NCBI GenBank assembly: GCA_022606425.2
Contig: JAHDVF020000134.1
Coordinates: forward strand, 1 to 64,000
DNA: 64,000 bases
Reading direction: 5' to 3'
Source of the DNA: Lepidostoma basale
Lineage: Eukaryota; Arthropoda; Insecta; Trichoptera; Lepidostomatidae
Shown in pieces: positions 51,100-61,745 of this stretch (positions within the stretch are counted from its first letter, which is position 1; each line of letters starts with the position of its first letter). A program made the position numbers and the translations under genes. The notes below the pieces were generated by a model. The model was not told the origin of the DNA, searched no databases, and worked only from the letters and a program-made list of their open reading frames with translations.

Positions 51100-51475
51100 A
51101 TGTGTGTGTAATTTTTTAAAAAACATTACGAGCTACGGTGACTAGGTCACACGAAAAAGTATTAGATAGGTCTGGAATGTGCGATACTACATTATGGCCG
51201 AGGGAGCGGACAAGGGAAGAAGAAATAGGGTGACGGCTGATATTCCATTGAGCGATATATTCCCTACCTTTGCCGCCTTATCGGGTCCCCGTCCAGGTAA
51301 TCCCTCCATTACTCTGGGAGTCTGTCACGTGACAGGCCCATTGGTCTCCTCTGAGAGATGGTCCTCAGAGGCAGTTTCTCATTCCGCCGCAGGACCAGAT
51401 TTGGGAATGGTTGATTGTAGTTTTTGCGCAGTATCGGAAAAATTTGAATTCTCATTTAAAAAAATAAAAATATAG
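51100..51475 (+). other. Unidentified open frame in GC-richer segment
   Basis: A 98-codon frame (51179-51475) starts ATGCGATAC-like and reads MAEGADKGRRNRVTADIPLS at its start, with SVCHVTGPLVSS-like later. No domain recognised. It may be a transposon piece; no support for a host gene. Confidence 0.25.
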
Positions 51476-51599
51476 TTTACACAGAATTCTACTTTCAAAT
51501 AAAAATGGTAACTTGTATATTTGTTACTACATTAACGAGAAATTAATGTGTTTTATTATATTTTTATAAAAACCTTTTCAAATACAGAATACAAATATT

Positions 51600-51850
51600 A
51601 AAATATTTATTGTTTCTTGAACAATGATGTAAAACTCCATATTAAATAATTAATACGAATGAAAACGTCAGTTTTCTAGAAGTTTTATTATATTACATGG
51701 GAATGACATGTTTCACCCTTCCAAGGCATTATTAAGTGTTTATGTATTATAAATACCAATTAATAATGCCTTAGAAGGGCGAAACATGTCATTCCCATAA
51801 AATATAATAAGACTTCTAGAAAACTGACGTTTTCATTCGTATTAAAGTTT
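51600..51850. repeat. H7 palindromic repeat, best-preserved copy
   Basis: AACGTCAGTTTTCTAGAAGT on the left mirrors ACTTCTAGAAAACTGACGTT on the right; GGGAATGACATGTTTCACCC mirrors GGGCGAAACATGTCATTCCC. The left flank TTGAACAATGATGTAAAACT, CCATATTAAATAATTAATAC occurs with most H7 copies and is part of the unit. Confidence 0.85.
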
Positions 51851-51884
51851 TATGTTTTTCTGTAAACAATTTTTTACCGTAGTT

Positions 51885-52080
51885 TTCTTCTGTAAACAAA
51901 AATGGACCGCCAGATTATTCTGTCCTGACAGATTCCTCTACATTCATACATCATCTCATGCACGCACGTCGATTTCTCTTACTCCCCACGTATACGACAT
52001 TTTATATTTGATTGATTTGATCGTTTCACGTTTTCCTCGGCCTTTCACTATTTTTAGCTCTGCACACGTCGTTTAAATAT
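51885..52080 (-). mobile_element. LINE-A fragment, minus strand
   Basis: On minus: SKIVKGRGKT-like, RETIKSIKYKMSYTWGVREI, DVRAWDDV-like, VEESVRTE-like. Nucleotide match to the NVGHVRSQRNRRACMTRCMN segment with many changes. Both ends missing. Confidence 0.6.
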
Positions 52081-52329
52081 AATTTCTTCGGCATTAAATT
52101 TTTTTTTATGTGTACTATTTTGTCATTCATTGTTTTGTGTCAAAATCTCCTATCTTTTGTAAACATATTTCGAAAATAAACAAATTCATCTAGTTGGTCA
52201 AGATTTTCAACATTCACGCTAATGTCGTAGACTGTCATGCTTTCTTCTATTTGAAAGTTAATTTATTATATAATATATATGTTAATTTATTATATTATAT
52301 AATATATAGTCATCTTTCGATAAACTAAA

Positions 52330-52590
52330 GGCGTTAACACTGTGGAATTCCATAAAGACGAATTTTTATGAATTTAAACACTGTTTTTTCCACTTTTGGG
52401 TTTATTTTTCTCGACATGTTTCGAAGGCTTACACCTTCATCATCGGGAGAACGATATAAACTCTCGTTTTATCAAAAATTTATATCGTTCTCTCGATGAT
52501 GAAGGTAAGCCTTCGAAACACACCGAGAAAAATAAACTCAAAAGTAGAAAGAAAACAGTGTTTTAATTCATAAAAATTCGTTAATATAAA
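52330..52590. repeat. Palindromic repeat H5, complete unit
   Basis: Outer arms GACGAATTTTTATGAATTTA and TAATTCATAAAAATTCGTTA, inner GTTTATTTTTCTCG and CGAGAAAAATAAAC. Two outward-facing ribozyme-like cores: minus strand 52408-52451 and plus strand 52486-52535, the latter with the cleavage site changed to ACC. Confidence 0.8.
52408..52451 (-). ncRNA. Hammerhead-ribozyme-like motif, family H5
   Basis: On minus: TTCTC (52451-52447), CCGATGA (the U of position 4 is C), one extra T, helix II GAAGG-TGTAAG-CCTTC (52438-52423), GAAA, C-AT-G, GTC (52415-52413), GAGAA (52412-52408) pairing perfectly with TTCTC. Only one core base differs from a type I hammerhead. Confidence 0.65.
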
Positions 52591-52924
52591 GTCATATTAT
52601 TTGCTGTAAAATCGAAATCTCTCTCAGGTATAATATAATTATGTCCCCAAGGATTTAAAGGATTTCCGTCTTGGAAATAATTTAATTGGCCGAAGATCCA
52701 AGGAAACTAATGAAATAATATTATGCTCTTCATTTTAATGACTCACCTTTGATAATCAGATTAGATATTTTAGGGTTGATAACCATAACCGGGATATCTT
52801 GTCTAAATATTGGAGAAAGTCGGTAAGGGGCGAATCTTTGACGCAGTGACGTAGGCATTGTTTTCTACAAAGTGAAGATAGTTAAATACCATTATATAAT
52901 GACAAAAATGTATAGATGTTACAA
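52591..52924. other. No recognisable gene
   Basis: Unique AT-rich sequence. Confidence 0.4.
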
Positions 52925-53180
52925 AGATCTCTACTATCGCGAGGTTTCCCCGGAGGGGAAGGCAGAGAAGATGGACCTACACCGTTCTGTCCTGACATAC
53001 CTCTCTAGCTACCTCCACATTCATACATCGTAACATACACGTTCGTCAATTATTCCGACTTTGAATGTGAGCGTCTTTCAGTGTTTGATTGATTTGTACA
53101 CACCGTGCTTTCCTTCCTCTTTCACGACTTCTCTTCCCACTCACACTGCTTGCATATAACATTTCACCATTCTTCTCTTA
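52925..53180 (-). mobile_element. LINE-A diverged subfamily, minus strand
   Basis: On minus: GEMLYASSVSGKRSRERGRK-like, STVCTNQSNTERRSHSKSE-like, CVCYDV-MWR-L-RYVRTERC-like, ending GAGAACGGTG-like. Closest to the copy at 43905. Not open in any frame. Confidence 0.65.
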
Positions 53181-53219
53181 TCAAAAATAATTTAACACAT
53201 AATGTTCTTTTAGATGTTG

Positions 53220-53400
53220 CACTTGTCGTCAGCTTAACGATCCGGACATTTGTGTATATTTAATTTTTATTCCACAGTTTTTTTTAATAAACTGTAATTA
53301 GGCACTTAAAACAATCCACCATTATTGAATAATTTATTAAAATCGTCATTGGAACAAATGAAAATTTTGTTTTTACACCTGTCAAAATTCTTTTTATAAA
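53220..53400 (-). repeat. SINE-2-associated body, minus strand
   Basis: On minus: TTGTTCCAATGACGATTTTA, TTAAGTGCCTAATTACAGTT, ACACAAATGTCCGGATCG. Same order as 13255-13400, without the SINE-2 head. Confidence 0.6.
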
Positions 53401-53689
53401 CGAAAAAACTTATATAATTTTAACATCAAAACAGTGAAAACGTATCTTGTGTCACAAATAACTATCATAAAATGCGGCAACAATCAAATTGACCAAAACA
53501 ATTCACTTATACACGAAATATCTCCAAATTTACGGGAGCACCACATAAACCAAAACAAATTTTCAAAATCAAAACCAGAACCAGCACTTGTACTCGTGTA
53601 GATTTCGTATACGAGTACAAGTACTACGAATGGATAAATACTCGTAAGTAGGAAATATGACATGTTACAATAAATCGATTGCTGAAAAT

Positions 53690-53757
53690 TGGTCATTATC
53701 GTAAAAAATCGACGAGCATGCTTGTCACGATGAATCAATCTAGAAGAAGCCGAGTAT
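53690..53757 (+). mobile_element. LINE-A scrap
   Basis: TTGGTCATTATCGTAAAAAA, TCGACGAGCATGCTTGTCAC, GATGAATCAATCTAGAAGAA match the GHVRSRRNRRACMTRCMNVEE segment at nucleotide level. Confidence 0.5.
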
Positions 53758-54286
53758 ATTTTTTGTATGTCTTTGTGATTATCATCTTTGTATTATGAGA
53801 TGATAATCTTCCGAGATAATAAACCCGCGTTTAAACGAGTGTAAATTGAGTAAAATAACTTAGTTTTAAGTATTGCGTAACAATCTAGAACATTCTTCCC
53901 ACTCTCAGGTATCCAGGGCATTTGAAGTTCAAGTAATTCGAATAACTCGGTGGCGCCATCCATCACGGGCGCCCCGTTACTAACTTAATAACAGTTTAAC
54001 AGGGGCCAATAAATATGCCTGTCATTGTCTGAGCACGGCCATATTTCAGGTTTGCTCTGGAACAATGTCCGGCACTACATCGGTTTGGGTGGGACCCATC
54101 TTTATTTCAAGAAGTTCTCATTTACTGTCTTACTTTTCAAAGATTCGATTTGAAGAGATAATTAGTATACCATACTGCGCGTTTTTTAGAACTAAAATTA
54201 TTGGATTTTCTAGACTGCTGGGCGTACGAAGTGGAATGAAAAAAGTTAATAAAAAATAATATGTAATTAAACGATCTTACATAGAA
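53758..54286. other. No recognisable gene
   Basis: Unique sequence. 53930-54070 is of balanced composition (GGTGGCGCCATCCATCACGG). The 64-codon frame at 54065-54259 has no recognisable domain. Confidence 0.35.
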
Positions 54287-54800
54287 TAGAAATAAATGCC
54301 AACTTAAAACTAAGACAGAGAAAGTGTTATGTGTGGTCTGTTCTGTTATATGGGTGTGAGACATGGACACTAAAAGTAAATACAATGAACCGGTTAGAGA
54401 CATTTGAAATGTGGCTTCACCGAAGAATGTTCAGGATTCCATTGACAGACAGAGTAACGAACACAGAAGTCCTTAATCGTGCAGGAGTAAATTGAGAGTT
54501 GTTGACATTAATCAAAGTCTGCAAGATTTCATATCTGGGTCACGTTCTGCGAGGAGAGAAGTATCGCCTGCTGCATCTAATATTGAAGGGAAAAATAGAG
54601 GACCGCAGGGGGGCAGGGAGAAGGCAGATCTCTTGGCTGCGCAATATGAGGGAATGGATGGGAATTGAAACTGTGGAGGAGCTATTCCGGACAGCGCAGG
54701 ATAGGGAAGAGTTTACCAGAGTGATCGCAAATAAACATCGGGGGGACCTGACAGGGCACTTTAATAAGAATAATAGAAATAAATCGATTAATAGGGTTAA
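54287..54800 (+). mobile_element. LINE-F 3' end, best copy, one stop
   Basis: INANLKLRQRKCYVWSVLLY, GCETWTLKVNTMNRLETFEM, WLHRRMFRIPLTDRVTNTEV, LNRAGVN, a stop near 54494, ELLTLIKVCKISYLGHVLRG, EKYRLLHLILKGKIEDRRGA, GRRQISWLRNMREWMGIETV, EELFRTAQDREEFTRVIANK. A single stop in some 150 codons, so it is fairly young. It is the C-terminal (post-thumb) domain of an RTE/Jockey-like RT. The minus-strand frames (54540-54873) are shadows. Confidence 0.9.
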
Positions 54801-55534
54801 ATATGATACGATTAGAAATAATAATAATATAACCATGAACATATACGAGTAAGATGAGAATGCTAGTTGGCATACGAATGAATCTTAAGGTAAGATACGG
54901 AGGAAATATTGCGATATTTTGTTAAAACTTCACCGTGGTATTACTTATCGCAAAAAGTAAGCTTTTGGAGAGGCCTAGTAGGGAGTTTTAAAAGTTTTAA
55001 AATATTTTAAAAGCTTTTTGTTACTCGCCCCAACCCTTGTTTTAATATTTTAACGATTATGTAATTTGATTTAGCACGTGAAAATAATAATATGGTGAAA
55101 AATGAGGCGAAATTGCAACGAGTGTCAAGTTTCAATGTTGAAGCTGAGGACAGGAGGAGTTGAAGGTGAGGATATGGACTGTAGGGCCAGCGAAGAAAAT
55201 AATTGTATGCTTAAAAAAATAAAAAAAAGAAAAGTAGACACGCACAAATAAAGTATATCAAATTTTGTTTAAGCAGATAAGCGTTCATGATGCGCTCTAA
55301 AACTGTGTATTTCTTTAACTTTTCTGCCTATTCCATCAGGAAAAGAGTTAGATAATACGATATTTATATTAAACCATAAGACACATTTGGCAGTCGATAT
55401 AAGTAATCGACATTAGCAGTCGAAGAGTAACTAGCCAACATATTGCCAACGGGTTTCGTCACTACGGTGCCAATGACACACTCATAATAAGGGTAATTAT
55501 TAAAGAAATAGATATCGATATTGGTTTAAATTGG

Positions 55535-55690
55535 CCCACGCCGAGAGTACCTGGAGGACCTGTTGGTGGACGTGCGCTGCTCATCATACGCAGATTTCAA
55601 AAGAGCCGCACAAGACAGGGAAGAATGGAAGAGAAGAATAGAAGAAATTGCTGCAAATTAATCCCCAGGATTGAAACTTTATAATAAAAT
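55535..55690 (+). mobile_element. LINE-H 3' end
   Basis: RPRREYLEDLLVDVRCSSYA, DFKRAAQDREEWKRRIEEIA and AN with a stop match the end of the long frame at 59761-60396 almost exactly. Only the last 45 codons are present: a 5'-truncated insertion. The end is CCCCAGGATTGAAACTTTAT. Confidence 0.85.
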
Positions 55691-55734
55691 TGGTTTAAAA
55701 ATTAATACTTAATATGTAAACACAATAAAACGTA

Positions 55735-56105
55735 TAGAATTACTTGAAATGTGGCTCCATCACAGAATGTTTGCGATTTCATGGACTGATATGGTCACCA
55801 AAAATAAGGTGCTACATAGAGCCAGAGCGGGAAGAGAATTGTTGCCTGATGTGAAGTCTAGAAAAGTTGGCATATTGGGGATACATTCTCCGCAACGAAA
55901 AATGCGATCTGCTGCACCTCATCATGAAAAGAAAGATCTAGGGTAGGCGTGGTGTGGAAAGACTCCAGATGTCCTGGCTCGGAAATATCAAGGAGTGGAC
56001 CGGAATTCGTGAGGTGGAGGAATTGTTCCGTCTGGCACAAGACAGAGAGGCGTCTACGTCGGAGGGACCTGACATGACATTCGAAGAAGAAGATTTATGA
56101 ATAAA
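55735..56105 (+). mobile_element. LINE-F fragment, degenerate
   Basis: ELLEMWLHHRMFAISWTDMV, TKNKVLHRARAGRELLPDVK, SRKVGILGI-like, then in other frames RKIEGRRGVERLQMSWLGNI-like, KEWTGIREVEELFRLAQDRE. It ends CATTCGAAGAAGAAG. Closest relative of the piece at 17010. Confidence 0.8.
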
Positions 56106-56454
56106 ACCCGTCAGCTTGATATGGCACTATTATATAATATAAAAATAAAACGAATTTCGACAGATAAAAATTGTTTATCCAACGCGGTTCTGAGTAAAGA
56201 TAATTTTGATCTATTATACTTAGTACATTGATTCATAAATTAAGTCTCCTACAATCATTTTTGTTTATTTGATGTGTGTAAACATCCGAAATGTTGTTTT
56301 TCGCAATACGAATGAAAGCTTTCGTACAATCGTGAACTAGGGATGTAATAAGCTTTAAGTATATTTTCGAGAAAATACAGATTGAGACATTTTTTCATAG
56401 TTATACTAATTAATGCCCTATTGACAGTCTATAGTAATTGGAAACAAGAATTTA

Positions 56455-56985
56455 TCAATGAAAGCGAAAACGGCCGTTCACAATGGAGTTCTGGTCCCAA
56501 CCCTAATGTATGGAAGCGAACCATGAAACTGGCAGAAGAAGGATGAGAGCAGAATAAATGCGGTAGAGATGAGGTCCCTAAGACGTATGTGTAGAATGTG
56601 ACAGAATTTCAAATGCTGATAAAGGAAAGGAATGTAGAGCAGAAAAAGGTATTATGAACAAAATTATGAAAGGATCGCTGCGTTGGTTCGGACATATGGA
56701 ACGCATGGATGGAGAAATAATGGTTAAGAAAGTATACGTTAATAATGTAAATGGGGTACGAAGTCGAGGCAGACCGAGGAAAACATGGCACGACCAAATT
56801 AATCAAATTTTAAAGGTTGGTCATGTTAGAAGTCGGAGGAATCGACGTGCGTGTATGACTCGTTGTATGAATGTGGAGGAATCGAGAGAGGTTTGCCAGG
56901 ATAGAGTAGTGTGGCGGTCGATTCTCTCTGCCTACCCTTTCGGGGAAACGGCGTATGGTTTGTTTGTTTGTTTGTTGACGGTCAA
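56455..56985 (+). mobile_element. LINE-A copy (GVRSRGRP subfamily), 3' end open
   Basis: Upstream part degenerate ([31 protein letters not shown] in shifted frames), then an open frame 56654-57019: [100 protein letters not shown]. The tail is (TTTG)n at 56958-56976. Best copy of this subfamily. Confidence 0.9.
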
Positions 56986-57599
56986 TTGGAAGAAAGATGC
57001 ATTAAGACATTTTACGTAAAATCAATTGAACAGGCGTTTTTTTCTGATCTAAACAAAATAATATGCAGAAACAATAAATAAAAATGTATCATCACAAAGA
57101 AGAACCATCTCTAACTGTTAAATTTATTGTCATGATTTTATAACCTTTAGCATTCTATGTTATAAAAATAAATTGATTTGATTACAGTATGACTGTTTGT
57201 GAGAAGTTTTTACGGTAACAGTAATTTACTTTATTTACTGGTTTATTGACATAATATCTTACAGGCAAACTATCTGACGCAAAGCAAAACCCGCATGAAA
57301 TAATATACTAAGAAAATTTATGATCATGTTAAGTGCGTCTAATATTATTTTGTATTGTATAAGTGTAATAAACTGTCATATATCTTTTTTTACTACGAAA
57401 AATTTCAAATGTAGAATACGCAAACAAAATAGAAACCATAAACAAATCACATTTATTAACAATTCAATGAAACATTTATTATTAAACATTTGAAAATAAT
57501 AATTTTAATGATATAGAAATCTTTTCTGGTTACGACTTCAAAAATAATTTTCATGTTTTAAAATGGACCATGATAAAAGCTATCACTAAAAAGTTGGAT

Positions 57600-58275
57600 G
57601 CCTTTGAGATGTGAAGATATCGTCAAATATTTTAAGTATCATGGGCAGAAAGATTCGATGGGTCGACTCTCGAAGTGGTACAGGAATACACGTATCTTGA
57701 CCAAATCATACAATTAGGTAGAAATAATTTCGAGAAAGAAGCCGACCGAAGAATTCAGTTGGGTTGGGCGGCCTTTGAAAAATTACGTCATGTTATTACT
57801 TCTAAAATACCACAATGCCTCAAGATTTAAGTATTCAACAAGTGCGTCTTGCCAATCATGACGTACGGAGCCGAGACGTAGACACTGACAAAAGGTCTAG
57901 TCTACAGATTCAAGGTCGCCCAACGCGCCATGGAAAGAACCATGCTTGAAATAACCTTCAGATACAGATTCAGAAACGAATTTATTTGACAACAAATTAG
58001 GTGATTGAGGTGGCTCTGAGGATAGGCGGGCTGAGGTGGGAGTGGGCTGGCTATATCTACCGGAGAACCGACAGTCAATGAGGAAGACGGGTTTTAGAGT
58101 GGAGACCGCGTATAGGATTTCGTAGAGTTGGACGTCTCGCTGCCCGCTGGACCAATGATCTTAAAAGGATCGCTGGACATGGATGGATGGGAGCGGCAAT
58201 GGATAGGGGGCGGTGGCGTGTTTTGGGAGAGGCCTACGTTCAGCAGTGGATGACAGACGGCTAATGATGATGATG
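57600..58275 (+). mobile_element. LINE-B (RTE-type) copy, longer but decayed
   Basis: VQEYTYLDQIIQLGRNNFEK, EADRRIQLGWAAFEKLRHVI, TSKIPQCLKI, a stop, VFNKCVLPIMTYGAET, a stop, TLTKGLVYRFKVAQRAMERT, MLEITFRYRFRNEF, then shifted frames with RLRWEWAGYI-RRTDSQ, GRRVLEWRPRIGFRRVGRLA, ARWTNDLKRIAGHGWMGAAM and the end EAYVQQWMTDG followed by (ATG)n at 58263. It extends about 40 codons further upstream than the copy at 11097 (DQIIQLG corresponds to the YLGQ motif after the thumb). Confidence 0.85.
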
Positions 58276-58279
58276 CCTT

Positions 58280-58590
58280 ACTACAAATTTCGGGGATCGA
58301 GCGTTTGCGGTAGCCGGTCCATCAACTTGGAACAATCTTCTTTCACACCTCAGATGCATAAACGATCAAACAGATTTCAGATTTAAGTTGAAAACCCATC
58401 TTTTTCATATTTCATACCCAATTTAAAACCTGTATATTTGGTTCTATTATACTTTATAATCGATCGCGAATATGAATCAGTTGCAGCTTTCACATATAAA
58501 TTTAAAACACGTCTTAATGCGCCTTTGAGGTGATTACTTCACAAAAACGGCGTTTTAAAAGTTAGCATATTATTATTATTATTATGGACA
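58280..58590 (+). mobile_element. CR1/L2-like LINE 3' end
   Basis: FGDRAFAVAGPSTWNNLLSH, LRCINDQTDFRFKLKTHLFH is the conserved C-terminal tail of CR1/L2-group LINEs (GDRAF-VA-P-WN-LP, FK--LKTHLF). A second part with AFTYKFKTRLNAPL-like sequence follows, and the element ends in (ATT)n at 58568-58582, the usual CR1-group type of short tandem tail. Confidence 0.8.
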
Positions 58591-58599
58591 GAAAGAGTC

Positions 58600-58900
58600 A
58601 CAACAATGGAAGTAAGTTAGTGAATGAATAAAAATGAAAATAAATTATCAAAACAATAAAGCGCAGGAAACTGGAATATTTCGGGCATATTGAGAAACGA
58701 TAAGCATAAAGTGCTGTAACTGATTATCCAAGGTAAAATTAACGAAAAACGAAGTGACGCGAGAAGAAGAAAATCCTGGTTTGAAAAAGTTTCTAGAATG
58801 GTTCAGTTGCATCACAACATCCTTGTTTAGAGCTACTGTTTCAAGGGAAGAAATAGCCACGAAGAAGAAGAGAATAGGTAATAACAATAAGGCTAATTTG
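58600..58900 (+). mobile_element. LINE-F-like fragment
   Basis: KRRKLEYFGHIEKR, KVL-LIIQGKINEKRS, RRRKSWFEKVSRMV, LFRATVSREEIA in shifting frames. YFGHI-R-DK, LQLIIQGKI-KR-GRRR-SWL is a widespread relative of LINE-F. Confidence 0.7.
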
Positions 58901-59240
58901 TGTAGTCTAGGAACTCGAATGAATGACACCCTGCTGGAAGATATGTGCCCATAAAATGCGTGAAACCCTATTTGTATGACAACAACAAGTGTTTCATAAG
59001 TCCGACTCCCTGGCGTTCTCACAATGTGATCAACAACCTTGTCATCAGGGTCAAAGTGGACAGGGAGAGGGTGTATTGCGTATCTTCACCAAAACCGAAA
59101 CCTACCAGAAAGTAATGCCAATTAAAAATCTCCGGAGACGGCAACAGGAAACCATTCCAGAAAAATTTCTCAGGAAATCAATGGAAATCAAAATGATTGC
59201 CAACATCACGGACACTTGACACAGCATTCTAAGAAGAATA
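58901..59240 (+). mobile_element. Probable 3' remainder of a LINE-F-like element
   Basis: The 76-codon frame 58989-59219 includes RRQQETIPEKFLRKSMEIKM and IANITDT; MIANI-D-T then CATTCTAAGAAGAATATG resembles the IAN-x-GT ending of LINE-F tails. Tentative. Confidence 0.4.
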
Positions 59241-59734
59241 TGTAAATATTTCAATGGCATTTAGCCTTTATCGTACTGATAACGAAATAACCTCACCAAC
59301 GTAAATTAAACAAAATACAAGGGCAGAAATAATAAGAGACAAATGAGGGTATTATTTGCAAACCCGGCAAACTCCACTAACAATCAAAAGTGAGATATGA
59401 ATTGGGTCTTATTCACAATACATTTGCACACAATTTTTATTGATTTTCAGTTTCAAATTCGGTTTCATTCTGCAGAATTTTTCTATTAAAATATAGGGTT
59501 TGTTGCAAACATGGCAACCTCCACTTGAGTGTTGCAAAGCTGGCAAACTCCAAAATGAAATTCATTATTTTGCTTTAATTATCAACATAATGATGATTAT
59601 TTCATGGCTGATTACTTTTAAAATACTGACTGGTTGAGATGAAAAAAATAAATATCGTAAAAAAGCGCATTTTATTAGCGTATCAGTTTTTTGCCATTTA
59701 CTCAAAACATCTAATGATGGAGTTTGCCAGGTTT

Positions 59735-60398
59735 GCAACTTCTTCTTTTCTTCTCTGGTTTCAATCCTGGGATTGGTTTGCAGCAATTTCCTCCATTATT
59801 CTCTTCCATTTTTCCCTGTCTTGTGCGGCTCTTTTGAGATCTGCATATGATGAGCAGCGTACGTCCACCAACAGGTCCTCCAGGTACTCTCGGCGTGGGC
59901 GTCCCCTAGAGTTTGTCCCCTCGATCATACCCTCCATTATGGCATGCAAGAGACCTTCTTGACGTATTACATGGCCGATCCATCTTGCACGCCTTTCGGA
60001 CAAGGTCCTGAGCAGGTGCCTTCCTCCTTCGATTCCTTGGAGAACTTCCTCATTCGTGATGTGGTCTCTCCAGGAAATTCCAAAGAGTCTTCTATAGGAC
60101 CACATCTCAAAAGCCTCTAGTCTCCGCTTATCCCTTTCGGATAGGCACCATGTCTCGCAGCCGTACATCAAGACACTCCATACATAGGTCTTGATGAGGA
60201 GTATTCTCAGTTTTAGGTCTATATTATTTGATTCTATTATTTTCGACCTTTTATTAAATGCAAGCCTAGCCTGATGTATACGGCTGTCGACCTCGCTCTT
60301 AGACCGACCGTCCCATGTTATTTTGCTCCCGAGGTAGACAAACTCCTTGGTGTTCTTTAGTGGAACTCCTGACATCACTACTCTCATCTGATGCAACT
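59735..60398 (-). CDS. LINE-H reverse-transcriptase C-terminus, intact 211-codon frame
   Basis: Longest believable coding remnant of the window: an uninterrupted frame from 60396 to 59761. It reads VPLKNTKEFVYLGSKITWDG, RSKSEVDSRIHQARLAFNKR, LLIKTYVWSVLMYGCETWCL, RRLEAFEMWSYRRLFGISWR, DHITNEEVLQGIEGGRHLLR, RRARWIGHVIRQEGLLHAIM, EGMIEGTNSRGRPRREYLED and ends AAQDREKWKRIMEEIAANQS. YLGSKIT-DG is the post-palm motif, YGCETW and AFEMW-YRR mark the C-terminal domain. The annotated Met is only where the copy is truncated; polymerase catalytic motifs are absent. The 3' end is GAAACCAGAGAAGAAAAGAA. Absence of stops implies a recent insertion. The plus-strand frame 59639-59962 is a shadow. Confidence 0.88.
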
Positions 60399-60699
60399 AA
60401 TACCCTCAAATGTATTAAAACTTAATTTTTTAAATCTAATTTTTTAGAAAGAGCGTCTGTGAGAGAATTTTTTTTCTGGTTTAGTCTTAAAGAATTGATT
60501 TTTTTTACAAAGAAGTAAAGAAAACTAACAAATAAAAAGATAGTACCCGTAAAACAAATTTATGATAATAGGTCGGAGCAATAACCCAAATTTTAACAAA
60601 GGGTTTAATTATATTATTGTCCTGTGTATCAGTACATTTAAGACTATATCATTAAAAAAAAAGAAATAACATTTAAAACTTATTTTTATTAAATAGGTA
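60399..60699. other. No recognisable gene
   Basis: AT-rich unique sequence. Confidence 0.4.
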
Positions 60700-60790
60700 C
60701 CTTAAGAATGAAGAAAGAATGGTAAAAAAATTATATGTTAATGATGTAAATGGAACCAGAAATAGAGGAAAACCGAGGAAAACTTGTTAT
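60700..60790 (+). mobile_element. LINE-A scrap
   Basis: GAATGAAGAAAGAATGGTAA, AAAAATTATATGTTAATGAT, GTAAATGGAACCAGAAATAG translate to NEERMVKKLYVNDVNGTRNR and GKPRKT, then the match ends. Confidence 0.75.
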
Positions 60791-61089
60791 AGATTATTCA
60801 AATATGCTTAACTTTTTAAAAAGTTTATCATTTATTTGTTGATATATATACATTTTTTATGATATTCTAGCAGTAACTTTAGATATAGCTGCTTTTTCTT
60901 GATTATGTCATTTCATAAACTGTTACATATGGACAAAAGAGTGTGCTTCATCTTCTATAAGCGATTTTATATTACAACCTTCGTATCTGAAGTTCACGAT
61001 GAAGTTCCTGCCTCACAAACGTGCGAGGGTAGTAATTCAATTTTATCAAAGAGTTTTATCCAGATTCCAGATAAATCGCTGACTTAGAA

Positions 61090-61431
61090 ATTTCCCAGAA
61101 TTACATATTTACAATAAAAAATACTTATACAGTAGTTCTAATCTTTCTAAACTTCGGATTCCAAGATAATGGACCCGGCGTTCTATCATTCATGGCCCGA
61201 ATAAGAATAAAAACATTGTTCGTCCATTTGTATCCATTGTGCTGGTTCAAAACTTCGGCAGATAATTCGACGAGGGAAAAATGCGTAGAAAGCAATACTC
61301 CCCATTGTTGGAACCACCCTAATAAATTTACCAATATCATCCCCACAGAGCCAACGTGTGCAGTAGACTATAAAATCCAGAGCAAGGGATTTTGTCATAC
61401 TATTGTGGAACTTTATTTGCACACCTTGTGA
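61090..61431 (+). other. Weak exon candidate, unidentified open frame
   Basis: Open from about 61093 to the stop at 61429, reading NTYTVVLIFLNFGFQDNGPG, then from the Met at 61192 MARIRIKTLFVHLYPLCWFK, ESNTPHCWNHPNKFTNIIPT, CAVDYKIQSKGFCHTIVELY. Five cysteines fall in a 70-codon span. Both minus-strand frames over the same stretch are open too (61125-61346 and 61186-61422), so openness alone proves little. No transposon family is recognisable here, which is why I list it. Confidence 0.2.
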
Positions 61432-61654
61432 TATTGGTACCTTTCTTTGCTTAACAGGCTAAATGGACAGAACCCATTACCATTGTGCCTACAAGCATTA
61501 ACTAATTTAATATATTATTCATTATTTTTCTTCTGTAGTTGACTTCACTAGTGTTGTCGATTCACATTCGAATAAAAAGAATTGCAATTCTTATTTTTAC
61601 AATATTTCATTTTTCTTTTTACATATAAGTTTGGGATGTAACTCAACCCTTTTC

Positions 61655-61745
61655 AACATTGGTTGATGAAACAGCTGTCGCGTAAAATAAAATGCAATTG
61701 TGATACAAAAACAAAGTTTATTCATTAACAGTTTAAAATGTTAAG
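61655..61745 (+). repeat. H3 ribozyme-like repeat fragment
   Basis: ACATTGGTTGATGAAACAGC, TGTCGCGTAAAATAAAATGC then a TTTATTCATTAACAGTTTAA tail. It keeps the GAAACAGCTGTC part exactly; the CTGATGA box and first strand of helix II are lost. Confidence 0.55.

Noticed and set aside
51179..51475. 98-codon plus-strand frame as a gene
   Set aside because: No recognised domain and no supporting context; kept only as a low-confidence note.
54540..54873. Two minus-strand frames rich in Leu, Ile and Ser
   Set aside because: Antisense shadows of LINE-F, crossing its single stop region.
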